Assembly (NCBI RefSeq): GCF_028473745.1
Contig: NZ_CP101137.1
Location: 124,001 to 188,000, forward strand
Direction of reading: 5' to 3'
DNA from: Streptomyces sp. M92
Lineage (GTDB): Bacteria > Actinomycetota > Actinomycetes > Streptomycetales > Streptomycetaceae
DNA length: 64,000 nucleotides
Position 1 is the first letter of the stretch. Each line of letters opens with the position of its first letter. A model generated the notes under the pieces. The model did no database searches. It was not told the origin of the DNA and was given only the letters and a program-made list of their open reading frames with translations. Made by a program: the position numbers and the translations under genes. This document shows positions 1 to 7,675 of this stretch, in pieces.

Positions 1-914
1 GCAACGCGGACGACAACTCCGTCCTCGCCACCTTCACCCCGCCGCAGCTCGGCACCGAGACCGCCCTGGTCATCGTGGAGGTCTACCTGCGCAACGGCGC
101 CTGGAAGGCCCGCGCGGTCGGCCAGGGCTATGCGAACGGCCTGGCCGGCATCGCCACCGACTTCGGCGTCACGGTGGAGGAGCCGGCCGCCCCGGCCCAG
201 CCCGCCGCACCCGCACAGCCCTCGCCCCCGGCGCGCTCGCACGCGGCCACTCCCCCGCCGCCCGCCGCCGCGCCGACGATGCCCGCCGCTCCCCCGGCGG
301 CACCGGCCGCCCCGCCGGCCCCGACGCCGGGCACCGGCAAGATCAACCTCGACAAGGGCCGGGTCAGCCTCCAGAAGAACCAGACCGTCTCCCTGGTCAA
401 GGGCGGCCGTCCGGTGCTCTCCCAGGTCAAGATGGGCCTCGGCTGGGAGCCGGCGTACCGCGGCAAGGACATCGACCTCGACGCGTCGGTCATCGCCTAC
501 GGCCCGCAGCGCAACCACATCGACAGCTGCTACTTCGGCAAGCTGTCCATCGTGGGCGGCGCGATCAAGCACTCCGGCGACAATCTGACCGGCGAGGGCG
601 GCGGTGACGACGAGGTGATCACCGTCGACCTGGGCCGGCTCCCGCAGGAGGTCAGTGGTCTGGTCTTCACGGTGAACTCGTTCTCCGGGCAGAAGTTCAC
701 CGAGGTCGCCAAGGCGTACTGCCGCCTCCTGGACGCCGCGACCGGCGAGGAGTTGGTCCGCTTCGACCTCACCAGCGCCGAGCCGCAGACCGGCGTGATG
801 ATGGCGAAGCTGATCCGGCAGTACTCCGGCGAGTGGGAGATGACCGCCATGGGTGAGTTCGTCAAGTCCCGCACGGTGCGGGGCATGGTGAAGCCGGCGG
901 CGAAGGCGCTGTAG
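1..914 (+). CDS. TerD-family protein, C-terminal part (5' end outside window)
   Basis: The open frame runs in from the left edge (first full codon at base 3) and stops at 912-914, so the N-terminus is missing. The visible protein is the end of one TerD domain (NADDNSVL, then VEVYLRNGAWKARAVGQGY), an Ala/Pro-rich linker of about 55 residues, and a second complete TerD-like domain ending at the stop. The second domain holds acidic clusters (DIDLDAS, GEGGGDDE) of the kind that bind calcium in TerD proteins. Two TerD domains joined by a Pro/Ala linker are common in streptomycetes. TerD proteins are cytoplasmic and tied to tellurite and stress phenotypes, but their biochemical role is poorly understood. 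The GTG at 75 could be mistaken for a start but lies inside the first domain. Confidence 0.85.
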   Translation, partial: NADDNSVLATFTPPQLGTETALVIVEVYLRNGAWKARAVGQGYANGLAGIATDFGVTVEEPAAPAQPAAPAQPSPPARSHAATPPPPAAAPTMPAAPPAAPAAPPAPTPGTGKINLDKGRVSLQKNQTVSLVKGGRPVLSQVKMGLGWEPAYRGKDIDLDASVIAYGPQRNHIDSCYFGKLSIVGGAIKHSGDNLTGEGGGDDEVITVDLGRLPQEVSGLVFTVNSFSGQKFTEVAKAYCRLLDAATGEELVRFDLTSAEPQTGVMMAKLIRQYSGEWEMTAMGEFVKSRTVRGMVKPAAKAL

Positions 915-968
915 GCAGCCGGTTCGGTGGGGCGCTCCCGGCACGGGGTGCCGCCCCACCGGCACCGC

Positions 969-1553
969 CTACCCCCGCAACCCGTCCCACACCAGCGACA
1001 GGTACCGGCGGACCGACACCGGCTCTCCGTCCTCCCCGTGTCCCCCGTCGATCGCCCCGGCCGCCGTGACCACCCCGTGCACCAGCCGCAGCACCTCGAT
1101 CGGCTCCACGTCCCGCCGCAGCGCCCCCGCCTCCTGCGCCGCCCGTACCAGCCGGCCGGCCGCGCCCCGCAGGCAGTCGCCGCACGCCGTGTCCACCGTC
1201 GAGCCCCCGGCCGTGACGGCGGTGCCGAGCAGCGCCTTCATCCCGCGGACCTGGATCATTCCGGCGGCCAGCTCCTCCAGCCACTCCCGCAGCGCCTCGC
1301 CCGGCGCCCGCTCGGCCGCGACGACGTCCGCCCGCGCCGCGATCGCCTCGATCCGGTCGAGGTAAGCGGCCTCCAGCAACGCCTGCCGTGTCGGGAAGTG
1401 CCGGTACAGCGTGCCGGTTCCGACGCCCGCGCGCTTGGCGATGTCGTCCAGGGAAGCACCCTCACCGTGCTCGGCGAAGGCCGCCGCCGCGACCTCCAGC
1501 AGCCGCTCACGGTTGCGGCGGGCATCCGCGCGCATGGCCCTGACCTGCGCCAT
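969..1553 (-). CDS. TetR/AcrR-family transcriptional regulator
   Basis: The 194-residue protein has a TetR-type N-terminal helix-turn-helix: LLEVAAAAFAEHG, then SLDDIAKRAGVGTGTLYRHF. The C-terminal two thirds is a helical ligand-binding region ending in LSLVWDGLRG, typical of the TetR_C family with a short cavity. I chose the ATG at 1553 (MAQVRAMRADARR) because it gives a normal TetR length; the frame stays open upstream, but that sequence is Arg/Pro-rich and not protein-like. It is divergent from the membrane-protein gene at 1673 and convergent with the TerD gene, so the 1554-1672 gap probably carries both promoters and the operator. The ligand and targets cannot be read from sequence. Confidence 0.85.
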   Translation of the reverse strand: MAQVRAMRADARRNRERLLEVAAAAFAEHGEGASLDDIAKRAGVGTGTLYRHFPTRQALLEAAYLDRIEAIAARADVVAAERAPGEALREWLEELAAGMIQVRGMKALLGTAVTAGGSTVDTACGDCLRGAAGRLVRAAQEAGALRRDVEPIEVLRLVHGVVTAAGAIDGGHGEDGEPVSVRRYLSLVWDGLRG

Positions 1554-1672
1554 CCCACTACTCCCTGCACACCGGGGTCCTCCGCCGAACCCTACCGCGC
1601 ACCCGTGCGCCGCCGCCCGGCCCGCACGAACGGAGGGAACCACTCCGCACCGGCGGGGTCTCCTGTCCAGGG

Positions 1673-2146
1673 ATGACTGCCTTGCTGATGTTGCTGTTCG
1701 CGCTGTACGCGGTCGGCGGATGGATCGCGGTCCTCGTGACCTTCGGCTACCTGCTGGGCGCGCTCGCGCGCACCCGGCCGGTGGACCTGATGCGCGACGA
1801 GGGGCCGCGGGCGGTGCGACTGCTGTTCCCGACACCCGCCTACCTGCGCCTGGACCGGATCGCGACCCTGTGCCTGGTCCTCTTCGACTTGTGGGTGGTG
1901 GCCCTGATCCTGCTCCTCGGTCAGGACGGCGTCTTCACCGAGGACTGGATGGGCGATGCGCGCACGATGGACACCACCGCCGCCTCCTACCAGGACGACG
2001 CCGTCCACGGTCTGCTCACCGTCATGTGGTGGACGAGCGGCGTCGCGGTCCTCTTCCGGTGGTGGACGGCGGCGGTGGCGCAGCTCTGTGTCCTGTCGGC
2101 GGCGGCCTGGTGGGTCGCCTCCTTCGAGACGTGGTGGAGCGGCTGA
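1673..2146 (+). CDS. small integral membrane protein of unknown function
   Basis: The 157-residue protein has four hydrophobic segments: residues about 4-26 (LLMLLFALYAVGGWIAVLVT), 62-80 (ATLCLVLFDLWVVALILLL), 112-125 and 130-150, the last two rich in tryptophan. I recognise no catalytic motif or family. It is divergent from the TetR gene at 969-1553, so it is the obvious candidate target of that regulator, perhaps as a membrane component of a stress or efflux response; this is inference from position only. Start is the ATG at 1673, just after a weak purine stretch (CAGGG). Confidence 0.6.
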   Translation: MTALLMLLFALYAVGGWIAVLVTFGYLLGALARTRPVDLMRDEGPRAVRLLFPTPAYLRLDRIATLCLVLFDLWVVALILLLGQDGVFTEDWMGDARTMDTTAASYQDDAVHGLLTVMWWTSGVAVLFRWWTAAVAQLCVLSAAAWWVASFETWWSG

Positions 2147-2171
2147 CGCCCGGGACGCCGCGTTCGCGGGC

Positions 2172-3755
2172 TCAGACCGCCCACGGCCAGTCGGCGTCCC
2201 GGGCGGCTTCGAGCAGCGGAACCATCCGGAACGCCGCGTCCGACAGGCCGCCGAAGGTGTGCCGGTTCGCCTTGCCCGACGGGCCGTGGCCCGCCCGGTA
2301 CCCGGCGAGGTTCCAGGTGTAGACCGGCACCTGCTGCGGGACCTGCTCGGTCGGGTCGCCGTGCCGGTTGTGCGCGTACTGCTCGTCGGTGATGATCAGC
2401 ACCCGGTCGTGCCCCTTGTAGTGCCGGCGGACCGCGTCGGTCGTGTCGGTGCCGCCGAGGTCGCCGAAGCGCTCCAGGACCTTCAGGACCGACTCGCCCT
2501 TGCGGTACTTCACGCGGTTGCTCGACGTACCGAACTCGACGAGGTCCGCGTCGGCCGCCCGCAGCGCGAACGCCGTGCCGAAGACCGCCGCCGCGTCGGC
2601 CCGGGTGAGCTCCGAGCGGTCCGACATCCGCGAGTAGAACATCGAGCCGGAGCGGTCCACGAGGACGAGCGTCCGGCCGGGCAGCGCGGGCACGTTGGCC
2701 AGCGAGTGCCCGAGCGCCTGCTCCAGCGGGTACGACCAGCGCAGCGACGGCGCGTGCCGGTACGCGGCGAGGTAGCGGAAGGGGAACTGCCGCGACCGCG
2801 CCACCTCGGCCGGGTCGCTGATCCGCGCCGCCACCCGGGCCGCGACCTCGTCGGAGACCCCGGCCTCGTCGAAGTTGCGGAGGTTTCGCAGCAGCGCCAT
2901 GACCCCCATGGACGGGATCACGCCCTCCCAGGCCGCCTTGTCCATCGGCCCCTGGAGCCAGCCGGCCAGCATCTCCCAGGTGACGCCCGCCGCCGCCAGC
3001 CGCTCGGCACCGTCGGGCGCCGTGACGAGCGCTCGCCGCTCCTGGACGGGCAGCGCCATCAGCTCCCGGTGCGCCGTGAGGACACGGTTCGAGGCGGGCG
3101 GCACCGCGGTGTCCGGGTTGTGGCGGCGGTCCAGCGCGTACTGGAACAGCTCGCCCTGCCACGGCTTGTCCGGGTCCGGCGCCGCGTGCACCAGGTTGAG
3201 GATGTCGCCGAAGCGGTAGCCCTTGGACGCGGTGTCGTACTTCAGCAGCGACTTGCCGTGGTAGAGCCGCCGTACGGCGTCGGCGATCCCCCGCTTGACC
3301 GGCTTGGGCACGGCACGCCCGTACGTCGACGTCCAGTACGCGAGCAGCTCGCCGGGCTCGTCGGGGCGCTGGAGGACGGAGGCGACGACCTGTCGGTTCG
3401 TCGGTCCGTCGGTGGCGCCGGCGTCGAGGCGGGCCTTTACGTACTCGGCGGCGCCGACGATCGAGGCGGTGCGCAGGTTGCCCTCGCCGCGCAGCCAGCC
3501 GAGCAGGCCGGCCGTCCAGACCGGGTCGGAGACGGCCAGTTCGCGCACGAGCGTCGCGAACCGGTCGTCGCGGGCCGCGCCGGACTCGTAGAAGGTCCGC
3601 TGCGACACGAAGTTCGCGACCGACAGCAGAAAAAGCTCGGAGCGCGCGTCGCGCTCGTGGCCCCGGCCGCCCTCGAAGGTGCGCAGTACGCGGCCCGTCG
3701 ACGTCACACGCGAGGTGGGCTGCGCCTTCGCGGCCTTGGTGTTGAAACGCGCCAT
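2172..3755 (-). CDS. rsr: Ro60/Rsr homologue, TROVE and vWA domain RNA-binding protein
   Basis: The 527-residue protein has the architecture of Ro60: an N-terminal TROVE domain of HEAT-like helices (residues about 20-350, with RSELFLLSVANFVSQRTF and DPVWTAGLLGWLRGEGNLR) followed by a von Willebrand A domain. The vWA metal site is visible as DRSGS at about 367-371, GGTDTTD further on and IITDEQ. Ro60 is a ring that binds misfolded RNA in its cavity and Y RNA on its rim; in bacteria it works with exonucleases in RNA decay and rRNA maturation under stress. The ATG at 3755 is preceded by a G-rich ribosome site (GGGGG) and begins MARFNTKAAKAQ; the frame remains open upstream only through the RNA genes. 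Three Y-RNA-like elements lie directly upstream on the same strand, the last ending 48 bp before this ATG, which strongly supports the call. Confidence 0.93.
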   Translation of the reverse strand: MARFNTKAAKAQPTSRVTSTGRVLRTFEGGRGHERDARSELFLLSVANFVSQRTFYESGAARDDRFATLVRELAVSDPVWTAGLLGWLRGEGNLRTASIVGAAEYVKARLDAGATDGPTNRQVVASVLQRPDEPGELLAYWTSTYGRAVPKPVKRGIADAVRRLYHGKSLLKYDTASKGYRFGDILNLVHAAPDPDKPWQGELFQYALDRRHNPDTAVPPASNRVLTAHRELMALPVQERRALVTAPDGAERLAAAGVTWEMLAGWLQGPMDKAAWEGVIPSMGVMALLRNLRNFDEAGVSDEVAARVAARISDPAEVARSRQFPFRYLAAYRHAPSLRWSYPLEQALGHSLANVPALPGRTLVLVDRSGSMFYSRMSDRSELTRADAAAVFGTAFALRAADADLVEFGTSSNRVKYRKGESVLKVLERFGDLGGTDTTDAVRRHYKGHDRVLIITDEQYAHNRHGDPTEQVPQQVPVYTWNLAGYRAGHGPSGKANRHTFGGLSDAAFRMVPLLEAARDADWPWAV

Positions 3756-3803
3756 GGTGAATTCCCCCGAATTCCTTTTCGGCGGGAGGGCGCGGCGGAA
3801 GGA

Positions 3804-3944
3804 GGGTGCCCGAGGTCGGGATCGGCGACGGGAACATTCGGATGCTCTGCCGTTTGAGCTACACCGACCCGAAGTCGATGACGGGATTCGAACCCGCAAC
3901 CGTCCGATCAAAGGAAGTATCCGCTGCCTGCGCACCGGGCACCC
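3804..3944 (-). ncRNA. Y-RNA-like noncoding RNA C with permuted tRNA-like module
   Basis: Read on the minus strand, the ends pair perfectly over 9 bp: GGGTGCCCG (3944-3936) with CGGGCACCC (3812-3804). Just inside the 5' arm is GTGCGCAGGC, then TACTTC, both shared with the two sister elements. The body contains a T arm (3897-3881, GCGGG-TTCGAAT-CCCGT), followed by the 3' acceptor strand CATCGAC (3880-3874), a short loop (TTCGG), the 5' acceptor strand GTCGGTG (3868-3862), then TA and a D arm GCTC...GAGC (3859-3844). The tRNA parts are thus in permuted order with the acceptor stem closed by a loop and no anticodon arm, as in YrlA-class bacterial Y RNAs, whose terminal helix is bound by Ro60. 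It ends 48 bp before the rsr start. Confidence 0.82.
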
Positions 3945-3957
3945 ACCAGTTGCCGCG

Positions 3958-4030
3958 CCTCCCGAGTTCATGTCGGCCGCGGCGTCTGATTCGATCACAA
4001 CGAAGTAGCCGCGGCCTGCGCACCGGGAGG
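3958..4030 (-). ncRNA. Y-RNA-like noncoding RNA B, compact, without tRNA-like module
   Basis: On the minus strand the ends pair over 7 bp: CCTCCCG (4030-4024) with CGGGAGG (3964-3958). Inside comes the shared motif GTGCGCAGGC and a 9-bp helix GGCCGCGGC (4016-4008) with GCCGCGGCC (3983-3975). The apical part holds the shared TACTTCG and a mini-hairpin (TGATCGAATCA) that could be a remnant of a T loop. The 3' side TGAACT before the closing stem matches the same position in element A. At about 73 nt, it keeps the presumed Ro60-binding helix but lacks D arm, T arm and acceptor. It could be a separate short Y RNA or a processed segment of one long tandem transcript. Confidence 0.68.
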
Positions 4031-4047
4031 TGCGTGAAGTTCTGGGT

Positions 4048-4183
4048 GTCCAGAGTTCAGGTCGGCGGAACCGACAAGGTGCTCTAACCCCTGAGCTACA
4101 CCGGCGTGTTGTGCCGGTGACGGGACTCGAACCCGTGACCGCCCCATTAAGAGTGGAAGTAGGTCCTGCCTTCGCACCTGGAC
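4048..4183 (-). ncRNA. Y-RNA-like noncoding RNA A with permuted tRNA-like module
   Basis: On the minus strand, the ends pair as GTCCAG (4183-4178) with CTGGAC (4053-4048). The 5' side continues GTGCGAAGGC, the version closest to the known Ro60-binding CGAAG element, and then TACTTC; the 3' side has CCTGAACT. The tRNA-like body has a T arm (4136-4120, ACGGG-TTCGAGT-CCCGT), the acceptor 3' strand CACCGGC (4119-4113), a 7-nt loop, the acceptor 5' strand GCCGGTG (4105-4099, a perfect 7-bp match), TA, and a D arm GCTCAGGGGTTAGAGC (4096-4081). The order T arm, acceptor, D arm is a permutation of a normal tRNA. This is the first element transcribed of the three upstream of rsr. Confidence 0.82.
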
Positions 4184-4229
4184 GTGCATCACTCTAAAAG
4201 GGCGGCCACCGCTCGGGCGAGCGAATTAA

Positions 4230-5702
4230 TCAGCGGCGCTTCTGACGCTTCCAGGGCCCGGTGATCGCGAGCATGATGCCGGGGTCCTGGATGTTGGCGT
4301 AGAGCGTCTTCCCGTCGGGCGAGAAGGTGACGCCGGTGAATTCGCTGTACTCCGGGTCGTCGTCGCTGCCGACGTTCAGTTCGTTGCGGGCGATGGGGTA
4401 GGTGCGCCCGCTGTCGGTGGCGCCGAACAGGTGCTGGACGCCGTCGCCGTCCTCGGCGATGACGAGGCCGCCGTAGGGGGAGACGGTGATGTTGTCGGGG
4501 CCGTCGAACGCGCCGTCCGCGGACGGGTCGGGGTTGACGCCGAGGAGGACCTTGAGGGTGAGGGTGCGGCGCGCCGGGTCGTAGAACCAGACCTGGCCGT
4601 CGTGCGGGCGGCCGGGGCTCTCGTCACGGGCGAAGGAGGAGACGACGTAGGCGCCGCCGTCGGCCCACCACATGCCCTCCAGCTTGCGGCCCCGGGTGAC
4701 CTGGCCGTCGGTGAACTGCCTGCGCACGGAGGTGTTCCGGGCGTCGCGGTCGGGGACGTCGACCCAGTCGACGCCGTAGACGGTGCCGGTCTTGGTGGCG
4801 CGGGAGAGGTCGTCGACGAACCTGCCGCCGGAGTCGAAGCACTTGAAGGCCTGGAGGACCCCGGCGTCGTCGGCGAGGGTGCGCAGCCGGCCGCGGCCGT
4901 GCCGGAAGCCCTCCGGCGGGACCCAGCGGTAGAAGAGGCCGTTGGGGCCGGAGGCGTCCTCGGTGAGGTAGGCGTGGCCGCGCTTGGGGTCGATGACGAC
5001 GGCCTCGTGGGCGTAGCGGCCGAGCGCCTTGATCGGCTTGGGGTCGCGGTTGGCCCGGCGGTCTGCGGGGTCGACCTCGAAGACGTAGCCGTGATCCTTG
5101 GTCATCCCGTCCTCGCCGGCCTTGTCCTCGGTCTCCTCGCAGGTCAGCCAGGTACCCCAGGACGTGCTGCCGCCCGCGCAGTTGGTGGCGGTGCCGGCGA
5201 TGCCGACCCACTCGGCGACGTGGCCGCCGCGGCGGACCTCGACGACCGTGCAGCCGCCGGCGGCGGCGGGGTCGTAGACGAGGCCCTCGGTGAGCGGGAC
5301 GGGGTGCGGCGAGTCGTCGCGGTGGCCGCCGATCTCGTGGTTGTTGACGAGGAGGGTGGTGCCGCGGGGGCCGTCGAAGGCGGCGGTGCCGTCGTGGTCG
5401 GAGGGGGTGTACTCGCCCGACTCCAGCCTGGTCCGGCCGCAGTAGGTGATGATCTCGTACCGGAACCCGGCGGGCAGGGCGAGAATGCCGTCCGGGTCGG
5501 GGAGCAGCGGTCCGTAGCCGACCCCGCCGTGGTCGTGCCCGTGTCCATGGCCGCCTCTGCCGTGCCCCTCCGCCGCGCTCTCGGTGTCCGTGGACGCGAG
5601 GGCGTTCGGGGCGGTGGCGAGGGCGCCGACGCTGCCCGCCAGCGCGATCCCGGCGCCGGTGAGCGCGGATCGGCCGGCGAAGTCCCTGCGGGTGAGCGAC
5701 AT
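4230..5702 (-). CDS. Tat-exported PhoX-like (DUF839) protein, putative secreted alkaline phosphatase
   Basis: The 490-residue protein starts with a twin-arginine signal (SLTRRDFAGRSALTG, hydrophobic stretch, ALASTD) and so is predicted to be exported folded. A His/Gly-rich segment follows (GHGRGGHGHGHDH, about residues 47-60), then the DUF839/PhoX beta-propeller fold with LLVNNHEIGG, CEETEDKAGEDG, YLTEDASGPNGLFYRW and DGPDNITVSPYGGLVIAEDGDG. Family members include PhoX phosphatases, which use calcium and iron and act on phosphate esters outside the cell. ATG at 5702 has AGGAGA six bases upstream. The His-rich stretch after the signal could bind metal. No PHO-box pair was clear upstream. It is convergent with nothing and ends just upstream of the Y RNA promoter region. 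Confidence 0.85.
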   Translation of the reverse strand: MSLTRRDFAGRSALTGAGIALAGSVGALATAPNALASTDTESAAEGHGRGGHGHGHDHGGVGYGPLLPDPDGILALPAGFRYEIITYCGRTRLESGEYTPSDHDGTAAFDGPRGTTLLVNNHEIGGHRDDSPHPVPLTEGLVYDPAAAGGCTVVEVRRGGHVAEWVGIAGTATNCAGGSTSWGTWLTCEETEDKAGEDGMTKDHGYVFEVDPADRRANRDPKPIKALGRYAHEAVVIDPKRGHAYLTEDASGPNGLFYRWVPPEGFRHGRGRLRTLADDAGVLQAFKCFDSGGRFVDDLSRATKTGTVYGVDWVDVPDRDARNTSVRRQFTDGQVTRGRKLEGMWWADGGAYVVSSFARDESPGRPHDGQVWFYDPARRTLTLKVLLGVNPDPSADGAFDGPDNITVSPYGGLVIAEDGDGVQHLFGATDSGRTYPIARNELNVGSDDDPEYSEFTGVTFSPDGKTLYANIQDPGIMLAITGPWKRQKRR

Positions 5703-5911
5703 GGTGTCTCCTGTGACGGTGGACGTGCCGTGGAGGGTGGCGGACCTCGTTCGGCGTCACGGTCGCGCCCGCGCCTGAACGGGAGTTGAACGGTGCGCGG
5801 CGCCCGCTGGGCAGCCCGCACAACCGCGGGCACGGGCGGGGCGCCGCCTCCGGATCATGGGCCTCTCCCACGTGGGCGAAGCCGAGCGTGCGCGGGTACC
5901 ACCCCGCCGGC

Positions 5912-5935
5912 GCCGGGCGGCTCCGCCCGCCCGGC
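5912..5935 (-). terminator. GC-rich hairpin downstream of the 5959-7386 gene
   Basis: GCCGGGCGG (5912-5920) and CCGCCCGGC (5927-5935) form a perfect 9-bp hairpin 24 bp beyond the stop of the minus-strand gene at 5959. There is no T tract, as usual for streptomycete terminators. Confidence 0.4.
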
Positions 5936-5958
5936 CCACCCGGCCCCGGTGCCCGGTG

Positions 5959-7386
5959 TCAGCCCCCGTGCTGCGACCGCGCCTTGAACGCCGCCTTCCG
6001 CGCCTCCTTGGCGACCTTCTTGTCGGGGTGCAGCCGCCCCATCGCCTCCAGGACGTCCGGCGTGGCCGGGTGGCCGACCCGCCAGGCCGTGTCGAAGAAC
6101 CCGCTGTGCTGCTGGGCCAGTCCCTCCACCAGGGCGCGCAGTTCGTCGGAGTTGCCCTCCGCCGCGAGCTGTGCGGCCACGGTGTCGATGGTCAGCCAGA
6201 AGACCATCTCCTGCGGCGGCGCCGGCACGTCCCGGGCGCCGTGCTCGGTCAGCCAGACCCGGGCGAGGCCGCCCAGTTCGGGGTCGTCGAGGACCTCCCG
6301 CAGCGCGGGCTCCGCCTCGGTGCCGACCAGGGACAGCGCCTGCTGGCAGCAGAGCCGGCGCAGGGGTGCGCCGGGGTCCGTGCCGCGGGCGGCCGCGAGG
6401 AGTTCACGGGCGGCGTCGACGGGGCCGCGGCCGGCCAGCCACAGCTCGGTCTCGGCGTGCGCCGCGGCCGGCGGGAAGGGTGCCGTGCCGTCGAGCAGCG
6501 CGTCGGCGCCCTTGTCGGCGAGGTCTCCGACGACGGGTACGTCGAAGCCGGCCTCCTGGAGCCTGGTGCGCAGTCCGTACAGTCCGAGCGGGGTGAGCCG
6601 CACCATGCCGTAGCGGGCGACGTCGGCCTCGTCGTCGGGTGCCGCCGGTTCCTCGTCGGCGTCGGCCATCAGGGCCTCGTCGACCGGCCGGTAGGCGACG
6701 AGGCCGACCGGCTCCAGCATCCGGAACTGGTCGTCCAGCCGCATCATCGCGTCGGAGACCTGTTCCAGGACGTCGTTGGTGGGCTCGCCCATGTCGCTGG
6801 GCACGATCACGGACGCGGCCAGCGCGGGCAGCGGCACCGGGGTGTCGCCGGCCCCGTCCTCGCCGACGGTGAGCAGGTAGAGGTTGCCGAGTACCCCGTC
6901 GAGGAACTCCGCCTCGGCCTCCGGGTCCCACTCCAGGGTCGACAGGTCGACCGTGCCGCCCTCGGCCATCGCGTCGACCAGGTCGTCGAGGTCGGGCACG
7001 CTCGCGTCCGCGAGCACCGTCTCCAGCGCGGTGAGCCACACACCGAGCACGTCCTGCGGGGAGCCGCCGGTGAGCAGGGCGAGGTCGTCGCCCCGCTCGA
7101 CGGTGCCCGTCTCCTCGTCGGTGATCTCGACGAGCCCGGTGTCCACGGCGATCCGCCAGGCCTCGCTCGCGTACGCGGCGGCGTCGTCGCCGGTCAGCCC
7201 GAGTTCCCCGGCCGCCGCGGGCAGCTGCTCCTCGACGAGTCCGCCGCCGGCGTCGACGCGGGTCCCGGGACCCGCCCAGCGGGCCAGCCGGGCGGCCCGG
7301 GCGAGCAGTGGCGTGGCCAGCGCGTCGCGAGCCAGCTCCGCTTCGGGACGCAACCGTGCGGGCGGCAGGGTGGAGCGGTCTGACAT
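5959..7386 (-). CDS. conserved acidic protein of unknown function
   Basis: The 475-residue soluble protein shows no signal peptide or membrane segment. It is strongly acidic (runs such as DADEEPAAPDDEAD near residue 245) and mostly helical, with a winged-helix-like stretch VRLTPLGLYGLRTRLQEAG at about 265-285. The C-terminal half reads like loosely repeated helical (HEAT-like) units: EPALREVLDDPELGGLARVWL and GHPATPDVLEAMGRLHPDKKVAKEARKAAFKARSQ. I do not recognise a named family; the pattern resembles conserved actinobacterial proteins without assigned function. ATG at 7386 has GAGGAG ten bases upstream. It is divergent from the secreted nuclease gene. Confidence 0.72.
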   Translation of the reverse strand: MSDRSTLPPARLRPEAELARDALATPLLARAARLARWAGPGTRVDAGGGLVEEQLPAAAGELGLTGDDAAAYASEAWRIAVDTGLVEITDEETGTVERGDDLALLTGGSPQDVLGVWLTALETVLADASVPDLDDLVDAMAEGGTVDLSTLEWDPEAEAEFLDGVLGNLYLLTVGEDGAGDTPVPLPALAASVIVPSDMGEPTNDVLEQVSDAMMRLDDQFRMLEPVGLVAYRPVDEALMADADEEPAAPDDEADVARYGMVRLTPLGLYGLRTRLQEAGFDVPVVGDLADKGADALLDGTAPFPPAAAHAETELWLAGRGPVDAARELLAAARGTDPGAPLRRLCCQQALSLVGTEAEPALREVLDDPELGGLARVWLTEHGARDVPAPPQEMVFWLTIDTVAAQLAAEGNSDELRALVEGLAQQHSGFFDTAWRVGHPATPDVLEAMGRLHPDKKVAKEARKAAFKARSQHGG

Positions 7387-7675
7387 CGGCTGTTTTCTCC
7401 TCGCGCGTTCCGGACGCCGTACGGCTCAGCCGCTCAGCCTAGACGGAATTGCACCCATGCCGCCCGGTTCATCTCCCCGACGGGTGCGGTACATGGCCGA
7501 AACCTTGACAACTGGCCTGGCGAGGCAGGAGATTGACGCGCGTAGAAAGCGGGGGGACAAGTGTTCACCCAGGCCCACGCGCTCAGGTTCCCGTGTGCCC
7601 TGCGGCTTCTCGCGTCCCACGCCCCACGCCCCACCCTCGTCCCGGTGCCCCGTCACGTCCCCGGAGGGATTTCCG

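Noticed and set aside
3844..4136. tRNA genes on the minus strand (two perfect T arms and two D arms)
   Set aside because: T arm comes before the D arm, the acceptor strands are joined by 5-7 nt and no anticodon arm lies between them. They fit permuted tRNA-like modules of Y RNAs, not tRNAs.
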